NCBI RefSeq assembly: GCF_014646695.1
Contig: NZ_BMNT01000022.1
Span: forward strand, 102,250 to 166,249
DNA length: 64,000 bases
Direction: 5' to 3'
Source: Sphaerisporangium melleum
Lineage (GTDB): Bacteria > Actinomycetota > Actinomycetes > Streptosporangiales > Streptosporangiaceae
Shown: positions 35,164 to 44,371 of the stretch, piece by piece
Layout: each line of letters begins with the position of its first letter
How positions within the stretch are numbered: the first letter of the stretch is position 1
Made by a program: the position numbers and the translations under genes
Notes under the pieces: generated by a model
The model's input: the letters and a program-made list of their open reading frames with translations, nothing else
What the model was told of the DNA's origin: nothing
The model's database searches: none

Positions 35164-37761
35164 GTGATCGAGCAGTACGTGCTGGATCTGGAAGAGGTCG
35201 GCGAGTCGCAGGTCGCGGTCGTCGGCGGCAAGGCCGCGCATCTGGGTGAGCTGTCGCGGATCGAGGGCATCCGGGTGCCGGCCGGATTCTGCGTGACGAC
35301 GGCCGCCTTCCAGCGGATCATGGCGGAGGCGCCGTCGATCGCCGATCGGCTCGATCGGCTGTCGGGCCTGAACCCGGACGACCGGGAGGCGATCCGCACG
35401 CTCAGCGCGGAGATCCGCCGGACCCTCGAAGGGGTCGCCATTCCGGACGATGTGGCGGCGGCGATCACCCGCGCGCTCGCCCGGTTCGGCGAGGACGCCG
35501 CGTACGCCGTGCGGTCCAGCGCGACGGCGGAGGACATGCCGACGGCCTCCTTCGCGGGACAGCAGGACACCTATCTGAACGTCATGGGGCCGGCGGCGGT
35601 CCTCGGCCACGTGAGCCGGTGCTGGGCGTCGCTGTTCACCGAGCGGGCCGTGACCTACCGGCTGCGCAACGGCTTCGACCACCGCAAGGTCCATATGGCC
35701 GTGGTCGTGCAGCGGATGGTCTTCCCGGACGCGGCCGGCATCCTGTTCACGGCCGACCCCGTCACGGGCAACCGGAAGGTCGCCACCGTGGACGCCTCCT
35801 TCGGTCTCGGTGAGGCCCTGGTCTCCGGCCTGGTGAACCCGGACGTCTACAAGGTGCGCGACGGCGAGGTCGTCACCGAGGCGGTCGCCGCCAAGCAGCG
35901 TGCCGTTCAGGCCCTGCCGGGCGGCGGGACGCGGGAAGTGGCGATCGATCCGCAGCGGCAGGAGCAGCCGGCGCTGACGAACGCGCAGGTCGTGCGGCTC
36001 GTGCGGCTCGGGCGGCGGATCGAGGCGCATTTCGGCCGGCCGCAGGACATCGAATGGTGCCTGGTCGATGACGACTTCCAGATCGTGCAGAGCCGGCCGA
36101 TCACCACGCTGTTCCCCATCCCCGCCGCCGATGACCAGGAGAACCACGTCTACCTGTCCGTCGGTCATCAGCAGATGATGACCGACCCCATGAAGCCGCT
36201 GGGGCTGTCCATGTGGCGGCTGACGGCCATGGCGCCGATGCACGAGGCCGGCGGGAGGCTGTTCGTCGACGCCACCCGGCAGCTGGCGTCGCCCGCGGGT
36301 CGTGCCGGCTTCCTGGAGATGGCGGGCAGGTCCGATCCGCTGACCAGGGACGCACTGGAGACCCTCTTCGATCGCCCCGACTTCGTCCTGGCGCCGCCGG
36401 ACGGCGCTCCCGGCGGGCCGCCGATCGGCGGCCCGCCCGCCCCGATCGCGACCGATCCGGCCATCGTCACCGAGCTGGTCGAACGCAGCCAGGCGTCCAT
36501 CGCCGCCCTCCGGCGGGACATCCGGGACAAGACCGGGCCGGCGCTGTTCGACTTCCTGCTGGAGGCGTTCCAGGAGCACAAGCGGGTCCTCAGTGATCCA
36601 TTGAGCATGCAGGCGATCATGGCGGGCATGCAGGCCACCTGGTGGCTCAACGACCGGCTGCAGGAGTGGCTGGGCGAGAAGAACGCGGCCGACACCCTCA
36701 CGCTGTCGGCTCCCGGCAACATCACGTCCGAGATGGGGCTGGCGCTGCTCGACGTCGCGGACGTGATCCGCCCGCATCCGGAGGTCGTGGCGTTCCTGCG
36801 GGACGTCGAGGACGACGGCTTCCTTCCCGAGCTGCCGAAGGTCGCGGGCGGCGCCGAAGCGCGCGACGCCATCGAGGCCTACCTCGACCGGTACGGCATG
36901 CGCTGCGTCGGCGAGATCGACATCACGAGGCCGCGCTGGCGCGAACGCCCTGCCACGCTCCTGCCCGTGCTCCTCGACCACGTCAGGAACTTCGAGCCGG
37001 GCGCCGCCGAGCGGCGCTTCGAGCAAGGACGGCAGCAGGCGCTGAACAAGGCGCAGGAAGTGCTCGAACGCCTGCGGGCACTGCCGGACGGGGAGCAGAA
37101 GGCGGCCGAGACCAAGCGGATGATCGACCGGGTCCGGACCTTCATCGGCTACCGGGAGTACCCGAAGTACGGCATCATCAGCCGCTACTTCGTCTACAAG
37201 CAGGCCCTGCTGGACGAGGCCGAGCGTCTCGTACGGGCAGGCGTGCTCTCCGAGACGGAGGACGTCTTCTTCCTCACGTTCCAGGAGTTCCACGACGTCG
37301 CGCGCTCGCACCAGGTGGACGGCGAGCTGATCCGGCGCCGTAAGGACGCGTTCGCCTCCTACCACGCGCTCACGCCGCCCCGGGTGCTGACCTCGGACGG
37401 TGAGGTCATCACCGGGGCGTACCGGCGCGACGACGTGCCGGCCGGCGCCCTGATCGGCCTCCCGGTCTCCGCCGGGACCGTCGAAGGGCGCGCCCGCGTC
37501 ATCCTGGACATGGCCCAGGCCGATCTGGAACCGGGTGACATCCTGGTCACCGCGCACACGGACCCGAGCTGGACGCCGCTGTTCGTCGCCATCGCGGGCC
37601 TGGTGACCGAGGTCGGCGGACAGATGACCCACGGCGCGGTGATCGCACGGGAGTACGGCCTGCCGGCCGTCGTCAGTGTGCTGGACGCCACTTCGCTGAT
37701 TCGCGACGGGCAGCGGATCCGCGTGCACGGAAGCGACGGATACGTCGAGATCCTGCCCTGA
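35164..37761 (+). CDS. rph: Rifampin phosphotransferase
   Basis: 865 residues, the size of RPH enzymes. Phosphorylates the C21 hydroxyl of rifamycins with ATP and water, inactivating them. The N-terminal ATP-grasp-like domain (VVGGKAAHLGELSRI; AVRSSATAEDMPTASFAGQQ; LVSGLVNPDVYKVRDG) is followed by the rifamycin-binding domain (about 325-750) and a swivelling His domain with the catalytic His in VGGQMTHGAVIAREYG near residue 825. GTG 35164 is chosen for GGAGG 7 bases upstream. The RAE upstream makes antibiotic induction likely. It differs from PEP synthase by the substrate domain and length. Confidence 0.93.
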   Translation: MIEQYVLDLEEVGESQVAVVGGKAAHLGELSRIEGIRVPAGFCVTTAAFQRIMAEAPSIADRLDRLSGLNPDDREAIRTLSAEIRRTLEGVAIPDDVAAAITRALARFGEDAAYAVRSSATAEDMPTASFAGQQDTYLNVMGPAAVLGHVSRCWASLFTERAVTYRLRNGFDHRKVHMAVVVQRMVFPDAAGILFTADPVTGNRKVATVDASFGLGEALVSGLVNPDVYKVRDGEVVTEAVAAKQRAVQALPGGGTREVAIDPQRQEQPALTNAQVVRLVRLGRRIEAHFGRPQDIEWCLVDDDFQIVQSRPITTLFPIPAADDQENHVYLSVGHQQMMTDPMKPLGLSMWRLTAMAPMHEAGGRLFVDATRQLASPAGRAGFLEMAGRSDPLTRDALETLFDRPDFVLAPPDGAPGGPPIGGPPAPIATDPAIVTELVERSQASIAALRRDIRDKTGPALFDFLLEAFQEHKRVLSDPLSMQAIMAGMQATWWLNDRLQEWLGEKNAADTLTLSAPGNITSEMGLALLDVADVIRPHPEVVAFLRDVEDDGFLPELPKVAGGAEARDAIEAYLDRYGMRCVGEIDITRPRWRERPATLLPVLLDHVRNFEPGAAERRFEQGRQQALNKAQEVLERLRALPDGEQKAAETKRMIDRVRTFIGYREYPKYGIISRYFVYKQALLDEAERLVRAGVLSETEDVFFLTFQEFHDVARSHQVDGELIRRRKDAFASYHALTPPRVLTSDGEVITGAYRRDDVPAGALIGLPVSAGTVEGRARVILDMAQADLEPGDILVTAHTDPSWTPLFVAIAGLVTEVGGQMTHGAVIAREYGLPAVVSVLDATSLIRDGQRIRVHGSDGYVEILP

Positions 37762-37770
37762 CCGCCCCCT

Positions 37771-37818
37771 CACCGCGAAAGCCTCCCCGCCTGCTCAGGC
37801 GGGGAGGCTTTCGCGGTG
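37771..37818. terminator. Very long bidirectional terminator, rph / LysR gene
   Basis: Perfect 23-bp inverted repeat: 37771-37793 with 37796-37818, 2-base loop, starting 10 bases after the rph stop. The right arm is also the last codons of the convergent LysR gene (stop at 37795-37797). Confidence 0.8.
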
Positions 37819-38673
37819 GGGGAGCAGGTCGAGGAAGGCGGTGGCCGCGGGGGAGGGGCGGGGGTGCCAGATCAGGTGCTCCACCCGTGCGGGGGCGTTG
37901 CGCAGCCGGATGACGCGCAGGTCGGGGAAGCGTGGTGCGTACGCGGCCGGCAGCATGCCGACGCCGAGGCCCTGCCGCACCAGATCGACCATGAAGTCGG
38001 CGGACGACACCTCGAAGGGCACCTCGCGGCGTACCCCCGCCGCCGCGAACGCCTCGTCCGACTGCACCCGGCCGGCCACGCCGGCGCGGAAGTCGATGAA
38101 CGGTTCGTCGGCGAGGTCGCGCAGGTCCAGTTCGTTCTCCGTGAGGTGGTGGTCCGGCGCGACCACGGCGACCAGTTCGCCTCCGCCGAGCCGGCGACTG
38201 CGCACGTTCTTCGGCTCCATCCGCGGTGGCAGGCCGAGGAACGCGACGTCGATGCCGCCGCGCCGGACCTGCTCGATCAGGTCTTCGCTCCCTGCCGAGG
38301 TGAGGGAGATGTGCACCCGCGGGTGGCGCCGGCTGTAGTCCCTCAGTGCGATCGGCAGGTTGACGGCCGTGACCGTGGGGATGGCGCCGACGGCGAGCCG
38401 TCCGCGGATCTCCCCGCCGGTGGCCGCGACGTCGGCCCGCGCGCGGTCGGCGGCCTCCAGGCACTCCCGGGCGGCGGGCAGGAACGCCTCGCCGGCCGGT
38501 GTGAGCCGTACGCGCCGGCTGGTGCGCTCGAACAGCCGGGCGCCCAGCTCTCGTTCCAGGGCGGCGATCTGGTGGCTGAGCGCCGACTGCACGACCCGGT
38601 GGCGTTCGGCGGCCCGGGTGAAGTTGCTGGTCTCCGCGACCGCGACGACGTACCTCAGTTGCTGCAGTTCCAT
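37795..38673 (-). CDS. LysR-family transcriptional regulator
   Basis: 292 residues. Winged HTH at residues 1-60 (LQQLRYVVAVAETSNFTRAA; HRVVQSALSHQIAALEREL), linker helix, then a two-lobed effector domain starting near 90 (GRLAVGAIPTVTAVNLPIAL). ATG 38673 is chosen as the usual LysR start; the frame runs six codons further. It is divergent from an MFS exporter with operator-like repeats between, so it probably regulates that gene. Ligand unknown. Confidence 0.9.
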   Translation of the reverse strand: MELQQLRYVVAVAETSNFTRAAERHRVVQSALSHQIAALERELGARLFERTSRRVRLTPAGEAFLPAARECLEAADRARADVAATGGEIRGRLAVGAIPTVTAVNLPIALRDYSRRHPRVHISLTSAGSEDLIEQVRRGGIDVAFLGLPPRMEPKNVRSRRLGGGELVAVVAPDHHLTENELDLRDLADEPFIDFRAGVAGRVQSDEAFAAAGVRREVPFEVSSADFMVDLVRQGLGVGMLPAAYAPRFPDLRVIRLRNAPARVEHLIWHPRPSPAATAFLDLLPHRESLPA

Positions 38674-38679
38674 CCATCC

Positions 38680-38704
38680 ATCGTGTACCACGATCGATCA
38701 CGAT
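38680..38704. promoter_or_regulatory. Operator candidate between LysR and MFS genes
   Basis: Perfect 15-bp inverted repeat ATCGTG-TAC-CACGAT (38680-38694), followed by another CACGAT at 38699-38704. It fits the T-N11-A LysR pattern and abuts the LysR start codon. Confidence 0.55.
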
Positions 38705-38753
38705 GAAAAGTATGTGTTGGACTCATTGATCGGAGGGCGCGCACTCTTGAGTC

Positions 38754-39989
38754 ATGACGCAGACCCTGAAACATCCGCACAGAACCACCCCGATCACCGG
38801 AGTTCCGCCGCGGCTGCATCGCGGGCTGCTGCTGCTCATGTCGGCGGCCACCGGGCTCTCGGTCGCGGGCAACTACTTCGCCCAGCCGCTGCTGGAGGTG
38901 ATCGGACGGGACCTGGGGCTGAGCACCACCATGGCCGCGCTGGTCGTGACCGCCGCCCAGGGCGGGTACGCGCTGGGGCTGATCCTCCTGGTACCGCTCG
39001 GCGACCTGGTGGAACGCCGCCGGCTGGCGGTCCTGCTGTTCGCCGGGACCGCGGTGTTCCAGTTGGTGTCGGCTCTCGCGCCGAGCGCTCCGGTGCTGCT
39101 GGCCGGCACCGCGGCGACCGCGCTCACCTCGGTGGCCGCGCAGGTCGTGGTCCCGTACGCCGCCACGCTCGCCGCGCCCGCTGAGCGCGGCCGGGTGGTG
39201 GGTACGGTCATGACGGGTCTGCTGCTCGGCGCCCTGCTGGCCCGGACGGCTTCGGGCACGCTCTCCGAACTCGCCGGCTGGCGGACGATCTACTGGCTGA
39301 ACGCGGTCCTCGTGGCGGTCGTCGCCGTCCTGCTGTGGCGGTTCCTCCCGCGCCTGCACACCCGTGTCGGGCTGTCCTATCCGGCGCTGCTGTGGTCGAC
39401 GCTCGGGATGTTCCGCCACGAACCGCTGCTGAGGTGGCGGGCCGGGATCGGCGCGCTGTCGTTCGCCGCGTTCAGTGTGCTGTGGACCTCGATCACCTTC
39501 CTGCTGACCGGACCGTCCTACGGCTGGCGCGAGGCGGCCGTCGGCATGTTCAGCCTGGTCGGGGTGGTCACGGCGTTGACCACGCCGATCGCGGGCCGGT
39601 TCGCCGACCGCGGATGGGTGCAGCGGGTCAGCGGGATCGGCACCGCGGTTCTCGCGCTGTCGTGGCCGGCGATCCACGCCGGAGCGTTCGCGCCGGGCTG
39701 GCTCGTCGCCGGGGTCGTGCTGTTCAACGTGGCCCAGGGGGCGGTGCTGAACGCCGGCCAGAACGTGATCTACGCGCTCAGCCCGGAGAACCGCAACCGG
39801 CTCAACTCGGCGTTCATGACCGCGTGTTTCCTCGGCGGCGCGGCCGGATCGCTACTGGCCTCCGTGGCCTGGTCCGGGGGCGGCTGGTCGGGGGTGAGCC
39901 TGCTCGGCGGCGCGCTCTCCGCGACGACCTTCGCGCTGTGGGCGCTGGAACGGGTCCGCGCGAAGAGGAGTGCTCTGCCGGTCTCGTGA
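38754..39989 (+). CDS. MFS transporter (drug-efflux type)
   Basis: 411 residues with 12 predicted membrane helices. Loop 2-3 has the conserved LGDLVERRRLAVL motif A, and the second half repeats it as GRFADRGW. It resembles YnfM/arabinose-efflux-like proton antiporters that expel small molecules. It is divergent from the LysR regulator. Close to rph, it might export a rifamycin or another antibiotic, but nothing in the sequence shows the substrate. Confidence 0.87.
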   Translation: MTQTLKHPHRTTPITGVPPRLHRGLLLLMSAATGLSVAGNYFAQPLLEVIGRDLGLSTTMAALVVTAAQGGYALGLILLVPLGDLVERRRLAVLLFAGTAVFQLVSALAPSAPVLLAGTAATALTSVAAQVVVPYAATLAAPAERGRVVGTVMTGLLLGALLARTASGTLSELAGWRTIYWLNAVLVAVVAVLLWRFLPRLHTRVGLSYPALLWSTLGMFRHEPLLRWRAGIGALSFAAFSVLWTSITFLLTGPSYGWREAAVGMFSLVGVVTALTTPIAGRFADRGWVQRVSGIGTAVLALSWPAIHAGAFAPGWLVAGVVLFNVAQGAVLNAGQNVIYALSPENRNRLNSAFMTACFLGGAAGSLLASVAWSGGGWSGVSLLGGALSATTFALWALERVRAKRSALPVS

Positions 39990-40080
39990 ACGATCGGGAG
40001 GGTCGTGCCGGTCGGGCGCGGGTGGCGGCCGGGGTGGATCGCGCGCCTGGAGTGGGTATGGCTATCGCGAACCACCTGCC

Positions 40081-40104
40081 GGGCGCGCGGCATTCCGCGC
40101 GCCC
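40081..40104 (+). terminator. Hairpin after the MFS gene
   Basis: GGGCGCGCGG (40081-40090) pairs with CCGCGCGCCC (40095-40104), CATT loop; no T-run. Confidence 0.5.
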
Positions 40105-40266
40105 GAAAACCGGTTGATCGGGGAGCAACAGGGTTGAAAGGTGAAGATAGCGGCTGCGGTCGTGCTCTGCCCCGCGCGTCGCAGCGGCCGCCGTACCGGC
40201 TCAGCATCGCCTGCCCCCGTCCCGGACACCGATTCCCCCGACCCGTAAGGACCGCCCTGCCTTCTC

Positions 40267-42249
40267 ATGCCTTCCGACGGTAAAGACTCCGGCCCTGTCC
40301 CCGATCCCCGGACAACGCGTCCCGTCCCCGACCACGCGACACGGCGTTCCACCCCCGACCGTACGAATGAGCGGCCCGCCTCCCCCCTCGCGACGCGGAG
40401 TCCTGCGCACGGCCGCTCCGCCGCCGGCTCCGTAGATCAGGATTCCGCCCCCGGCGCCGCGGATGAGCCTCCGGACCCTCCCGGCTCCGCCGGTGAGCGC
40501 CGTGGCGGGAGGGCGCGGTCGCTGCGGCGGCTCATGCCGTACCTGCGGCCCTACGTCCCCCGGCTGGTCCTCATCTGGCTCGCCACCATGGCGGGCATCG
40601 CGATCAGCACCGCGATCCCGCTGGTGGGCAAGGAGATCATCGACGGTCCGGTGGGCCACGGCCGCAGCGATGCCCTTCTCCCGCTCGGACTGCTCGCCCT
40701 TGCCCTCGGCGTCACCGAGGCGTTCCTGACCTTCGTGCGCCGATGGACGCAGACCAGGGCCGTGCTCGGCCTGGAGACGGCGATTCGCGACGACCTCTAC
40801 CGGCATCTCCAGCGGCTGCCGATGAGCTTCCACGGCGCCTGGCAGTCGGGCCAGTTGCTGTCCCGCGCCACGACCGACCTGTCCACGATCCGCAGGTTCT
40901 CGGGGTTCGGCCTGCTGTTCCTGGTCATGAACATCGTGCAGCTCGTCACGGTCACCGTGCTGCTCCTGCGGATGTACTGGCCGCTCGGCCTGCTCGTCGT
41001 GACGGCGGCGGTGCCCATCTTCGCGATCTCCCTGCGGTTCGAGAAGAGGTACCGGCGCATCTCCCGCGAAGTCCAGGACATCCAGGGCGACATCGCCACC
41101 TATGTGGAGGAGGCGGCGGTCGGGATCCGGACGATCAAGGCATTCGGCCGCAGGCCGCATGTGTTCTCGGAGTTCGACGCCGCCGCGCGGCGGGTCCACG
41201 AGGTCTCAATGGGCAAGGTGCGGGTGGCGTCCCGGTTCTTCACCTTCCTGGAGGTGATCCCGAACGTCACCCTGGCGATGGTGCTGCTGCTGGGCGCGCT
41301 GGCCGTCGGCGCGGGCTCGCTGACCCTCGGCACCCTGGTGGCCTTCACCACGCTGATGCTCCAGCTCGTCTGGCCGATCGCCTCGCTCGGCTACATCCTG
41401 GCGATGGCGCAGGAGGCGATGACCTCCGCCGACCGGGTCATGGAGGTGCTCGACACCGAGCCCGAGATCGTCGGCGGCGTCCAGGTGATCGAGCGGCCGC
41501 GCGGGCACCTGCGCTTCGAGGGCGTCGGCTTTCAGTTCCCCGGGGACGACCGGCCGGTGCTGCGGGACGTCTGGCTGGAGGTACGGCCGGGCGAGACGGT
41601 GGCCATCGTCGGCGCGACCGGTTCGGGCAAGACGACGCTGACCGCGCTGGTGCCGAGGCTCGTCGACGTCACCGCGGGCCGGGTCACCATCGACGGGCGG
41701 GACGTCCGCGACCTGGCGCTGCCCGCGCTGCGGTCGGTGGTCGCCACCGCGTTCGAGGAGCCCACGCTGTTCTCGATGAGCGTGCGGGAGAACCTCACCC
41801 TCGGCCGGGGCGAGGCGACCGAGGAGGAAGTACGGCGGGCGCTGGAGATCGCCCAGGCCACCTTCGTCCACGATCTGCCCTGGGGGCTGGACACCCGGAT
41901 CGGTGAGCAGGGCATGTCGCTGTCGGGCGGCCAGCGGCAGCGGCTGGCCCTGGCCCGCGCGGTGCTCAGCGAGCCGAGGATCCTGGTGCTGGACGACACC
42001 CTGTCGGCGCTGGACGTGGAGACCGAGGCCCTGGTGGAGCGGGCGCTGCGCGGGGTGCTCGCGGACGCGACCGGCCTGGTCGTGGCGCACCGCGCCTCCA
42101 CCGTGCTGCTCGCCGACAAGGTCGCGCTGCTCAGCGGCGGCACGATCACGCACGTCGGCCGCCATCAGGAGCTGCTGTCGACGGTCCCGGAGTACCGGGA
42201 GCTGCTCGCGCAGGACGCCGGCCTCGGCCGGGAGGAGGCGCTGCGATGA
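40267..42249 (+). CDS. ABC exporter subunit A (degenerate ATP site)
   Basis: 660 residues. A disordered Pro/Arg/Ser-rich N-terminus of about 85 residues precedes six membrane helices (type I exporter fold) and a nucleotide-binding domain. Walker A VGATGSGKTT, signature LSGGQRQR, Walker B ILVLDDTLSALD, H loop VVAHRAST. The catalytic Glu after Walker B is replaced by Asp, as in one half of heterodimeric exporters such as TM287/288 or BmrCD. It overlaps the partner by 4 bases (ATGA). Substrate unknown; drug or lipid export is likely. Confidence 0.9.
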   Translation: MPSDGKDSGPVPDPRTTRPVPDHATRRSTPDRTNERPASPLATRSPAHGRSAAGSVDQDSAPGAADEPPDPPGSAGERRGGRARSLRRLMPYLRPYVPRLVLIWLATMAGIAISTAIPLVGKEIIDGPVGHGRSDALLPLGLLALALGVTEAFLTFVRRWTQTRAVLGLETAIRDDLYRHLQRLPMSFHGAWQSGQLLSRATTDLSTIRRFSGFGLLFLVMNIVQLVTVTVLLLRMYWPLGLLVVTAAVPIFAISLRFEKRYRRISREVQDIQGDIATYVEEAAVGIRTIKAFGRRPHVFSEFDAAARRVHEVSMGKVRVASRFFTFLEVIPNVTLAMVLLLGALAVGAGSLTLGTLVAFTTLMLQLVWPIASLGYILAMAQEAMTSADRVMEVLDTEPEIVGGVQVIERPRGHLRFEGVGFQFPGDDRPVLRDVWLEVRPGETVAIVGATGSGKTTLTALVPRLVDVTAGRVTIDGRDVRDLALPALRSVVATAFEEPTLFSMSVRENLTLGRGEATEEEVRRALEIAQATFVHDLPWGLDTRIGEQGMSLSGGQRQRLALARAVLSEPRILVLDDTLSALDVETEALVERALRGVLADATGLVVAHRASTVLLADKVALLSGGTITHVGRHQELLSTVPEYRELLAQDAGLGREEALR

Positions 42250-44102
42250 GCCACACGGTCACCGGCGCGCCGGCGGAGAAGCCCGGCGAACCGGCGCGCT
42301 GGCGCGGTGTCGCGTCCGAGAAGCAGGACGAGCTGCCGGAGAAGGTGTCGGTGCTGCTGCGGGCCCGGTCGCGCAGGCTGCTGGCCGACCTGCTGCGCCC
42401 GCACCGCAGGGCCATCGCCCTGCTGCTGGCGGTCATCGTGGTCTCGGGCGCGGCCGGGCTGGCGATTCCGTACCTGGTCAAGGTCGGCATCGACGCGGGC
42501 ATCCCGCCGATGCTGCGGCACGAGGGCGCCGGGACGCTGGTGGCGGCGGTCGCGGCGATCCTGGCCGCCGCGCTGATCCAGGCGTTCACCCGCCAGGCGT
42601 TCCTCCAGATATCCGGACAGATAGGGCAGGACATTCTGCTGGAGCTGCGCCGCCGGGTCTTCGACCACTTCCAGAAACTGTCCCTGGCCTTCCACGAGCG
42701 CTACACCTCCGGACGGGTCATCGCCCGGCTCACCTCGGACATCGACGCGATCGCCGAACTGCTGCAGTCGGGCTTCGACAGCATCGTCACCGCCGTCCTC
42801 ACCCTGTTCGGCACCGCCGCCCTGCTCCTGGTGCTCGACCTGCCGCTCGGCGCGGTCGCGCTGGTGCCGCTGCCGATCCTGCTGCTGTTCACCCGGTGGT
42901 TCCGGCGCCGGTCGAGCATCGTCTACCGCCGCACCCGCCAGGCGGTGGCGCTGCTCATCGTGCACTTCGTGGAGTCGATGACCGGCATCAGGGCGGTGCA
43001 GGCGTTCCGCAGAGAGCAGCGCAACCAGGAGATCTTCGACGAGCTCAACACCGGCTACCGGGACGCCAACGCCGACAGCATGCGGCTGGTCGCGGTGTTC
43101 ATGCCGGGTATCAAGCTGATCGGCAACGTGACGATCGCGGTGATCCTGCTGTACGGGGGCTGGCTCGCGCTCCACCACGCGGTCACGGTCGGTGTGCTCG
43201 CCGCGTTCCTGCTCTATCTGCGCCAGTTCTACGAGCCCATGCAGGAGATCTCCCAGTTCTACAACACGCTCCAGTCGGCCGGCGCGGCGCTGTCCAACCT
43301 GTCCGGTGTGCTGGAGGAACGGCCCGCGGTGGCCGAGCCGGAGCGTCCGGTGCCGCTCGCGCGCCCGCGCGGCGCGGTGCGGTTCGAGGGGGCCGAGTTC
43401 TCCTACATCGACGGCGTGCCGGTGCTGCCCCGGCTGGACCTGGACATCCCCGCCGGGCAGATCGTGGCCGTGGTCGGCGCGACCGGCGCGGGCAAGACGA
43501 CGGTGGCGAAACTGATCGCCCGGTTCTACGATCCGACGGCAGGCCGGGTGCTGCTCGACGGGGTGGACCTGCGCGACCTCGACGAGACCACCCTGCGGCG
43601 CGCCGTGGTCATGGTGACGCAGGAGAACTTCCTGTTCACCGGCACGGTGGCGGACAACATCAGGTTCGGCCGCCCGGGCGCCACCCCGGCCGAGATCGAG
43701 GAGGCGGCCCGCGCGATCGGCGCGCACGAGTTCATCACGGCGCTGCCGGACGGGTACGACACCCAGGTCGGCAAGCGCGGGGGCCGCATGTCGGCGGGAC
43801 AGCGGCAACTCGTGGCGTTCACCAGGGTCTTCCTGGCCGACCCGGCCGTGGTGATCCTGGACGAGGCGACCTCCAGCCTGGACGTTCCCAGCGAGCGCCT
43901 CGTCCAGCGCGCCCTGCGCACCGTCCTGGCCGGCCGGACCGCCCTGATCATCGCCCATCGCCTGTCCACCGTGGAGATCGCCGAGCGGGTCCTGGTCATG
44001 GAGTCAGGCCGGATCGTCGAGGACGGTCCTCCTGACGATCTCATCGCCGGCGCCGGCCGCTACGCCGGCCTGCACCGCGCCTGGCTCGACAGCCTGGCCT
44101 GA
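42246..44102 (+). CDS. ABC exporter subunit B (catalytic ATP site)
   Basis: 618 residues: six membrane helices (about 45-330) and a nucleotide-binding domain. Walker A VGATGAGKTT, Walker B VVILDEATSSLD with the catalytic Glu, H loop IIAHRLST, but a non-canonical signature MSAGQRQL. The non-canonical signature here pairs across the dimer with subunit A's Asp-type Walker B, giving one degenerate and one active site, the pattern of heterodimeric exporters. Translation is coupled to subunit A. Confidence 0.92.
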   Translation: MSHTVTGAPAEKPGEPARWRGVASEKQDELPEKVSVLLRARSRRLLADLLRPHRRAIALLLAVIVVSGAAGLAIPYLVKVGIDAGIPPMLRHEGAGTLVAAVAAILAAALIQAFTRQAFLQISGQIGQDILLELRRRVFDHFQKLSLAFHERYTSGRVIARLTSDIDAIAELLQSGFDSIVTAVLTLFGTAALLLVLDLPLGAVALVPLPILLLFTRWFRRRSSIVYRRTRQAVALLIVHFVESMTGIRAVQAFRREQRNQEIFDELNTGYRDANADSMRLVAVFMPGIKLIGNVTIAVILLYGGWLALHHAVTVGVLAAFLLYLRQFYEPMQEISQFYNTLQSAGAALSNLSGVLEERPAVAEPERPVPLARPRGAVRFEGAEFSYIDGVPVLPRLDLDIPAGQIVAVVGATGAGKTTVAKLIARFYDPTAGRVLLDGVDLRDLDETTLRRAVVMVTQENFLFTGTVADNIRFGRPGATPAEIEEAARAIGAHEFITALPDGYDTQVGKRGGRMSAGQRQLVAFTRVFLADPAVVILDEATSSLDVPSERLVQRALRTVLAGRTALIIAHRLSTVEIAERVLVMESGRIVEDGPPDDLIAGAGRYAGLHRAWLDSLA

Positions 44103-44132
44103 CGCCGGGCCGGCGCGGGCGTCGGCCCGGCG
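44103..44132 (+). terminator. Terminator of the ABC exporter operon
   Basis: CGCCGGGCCG (44103-44112) pairs with CGGCCCGGCG (44123-44132), directly after the TGA. Confidence 0.65.
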
Positions 44133-44371
44133 TACCGGGCACCGGCGCCCGCGCTCCCTTCCGGGCTCCGCTCTGTCGGTTCCGGCCGGTGGCGGGGAAG
44201 GCGGCATGGGCAGGAAGAATCGTCGCGCTGGTGCTGTTGCCGCTACCGATCACCGACCTTGTGGACAGGAGACCCGACCGGCCCGGCCGCCCCGCGCGCC
44301 GGGCTCGCCGTCCGCGCACCACGACCGCGGCGCCTTCGGCCGGGAGTAGTCGCATACGCCCTGGTCAGGTG

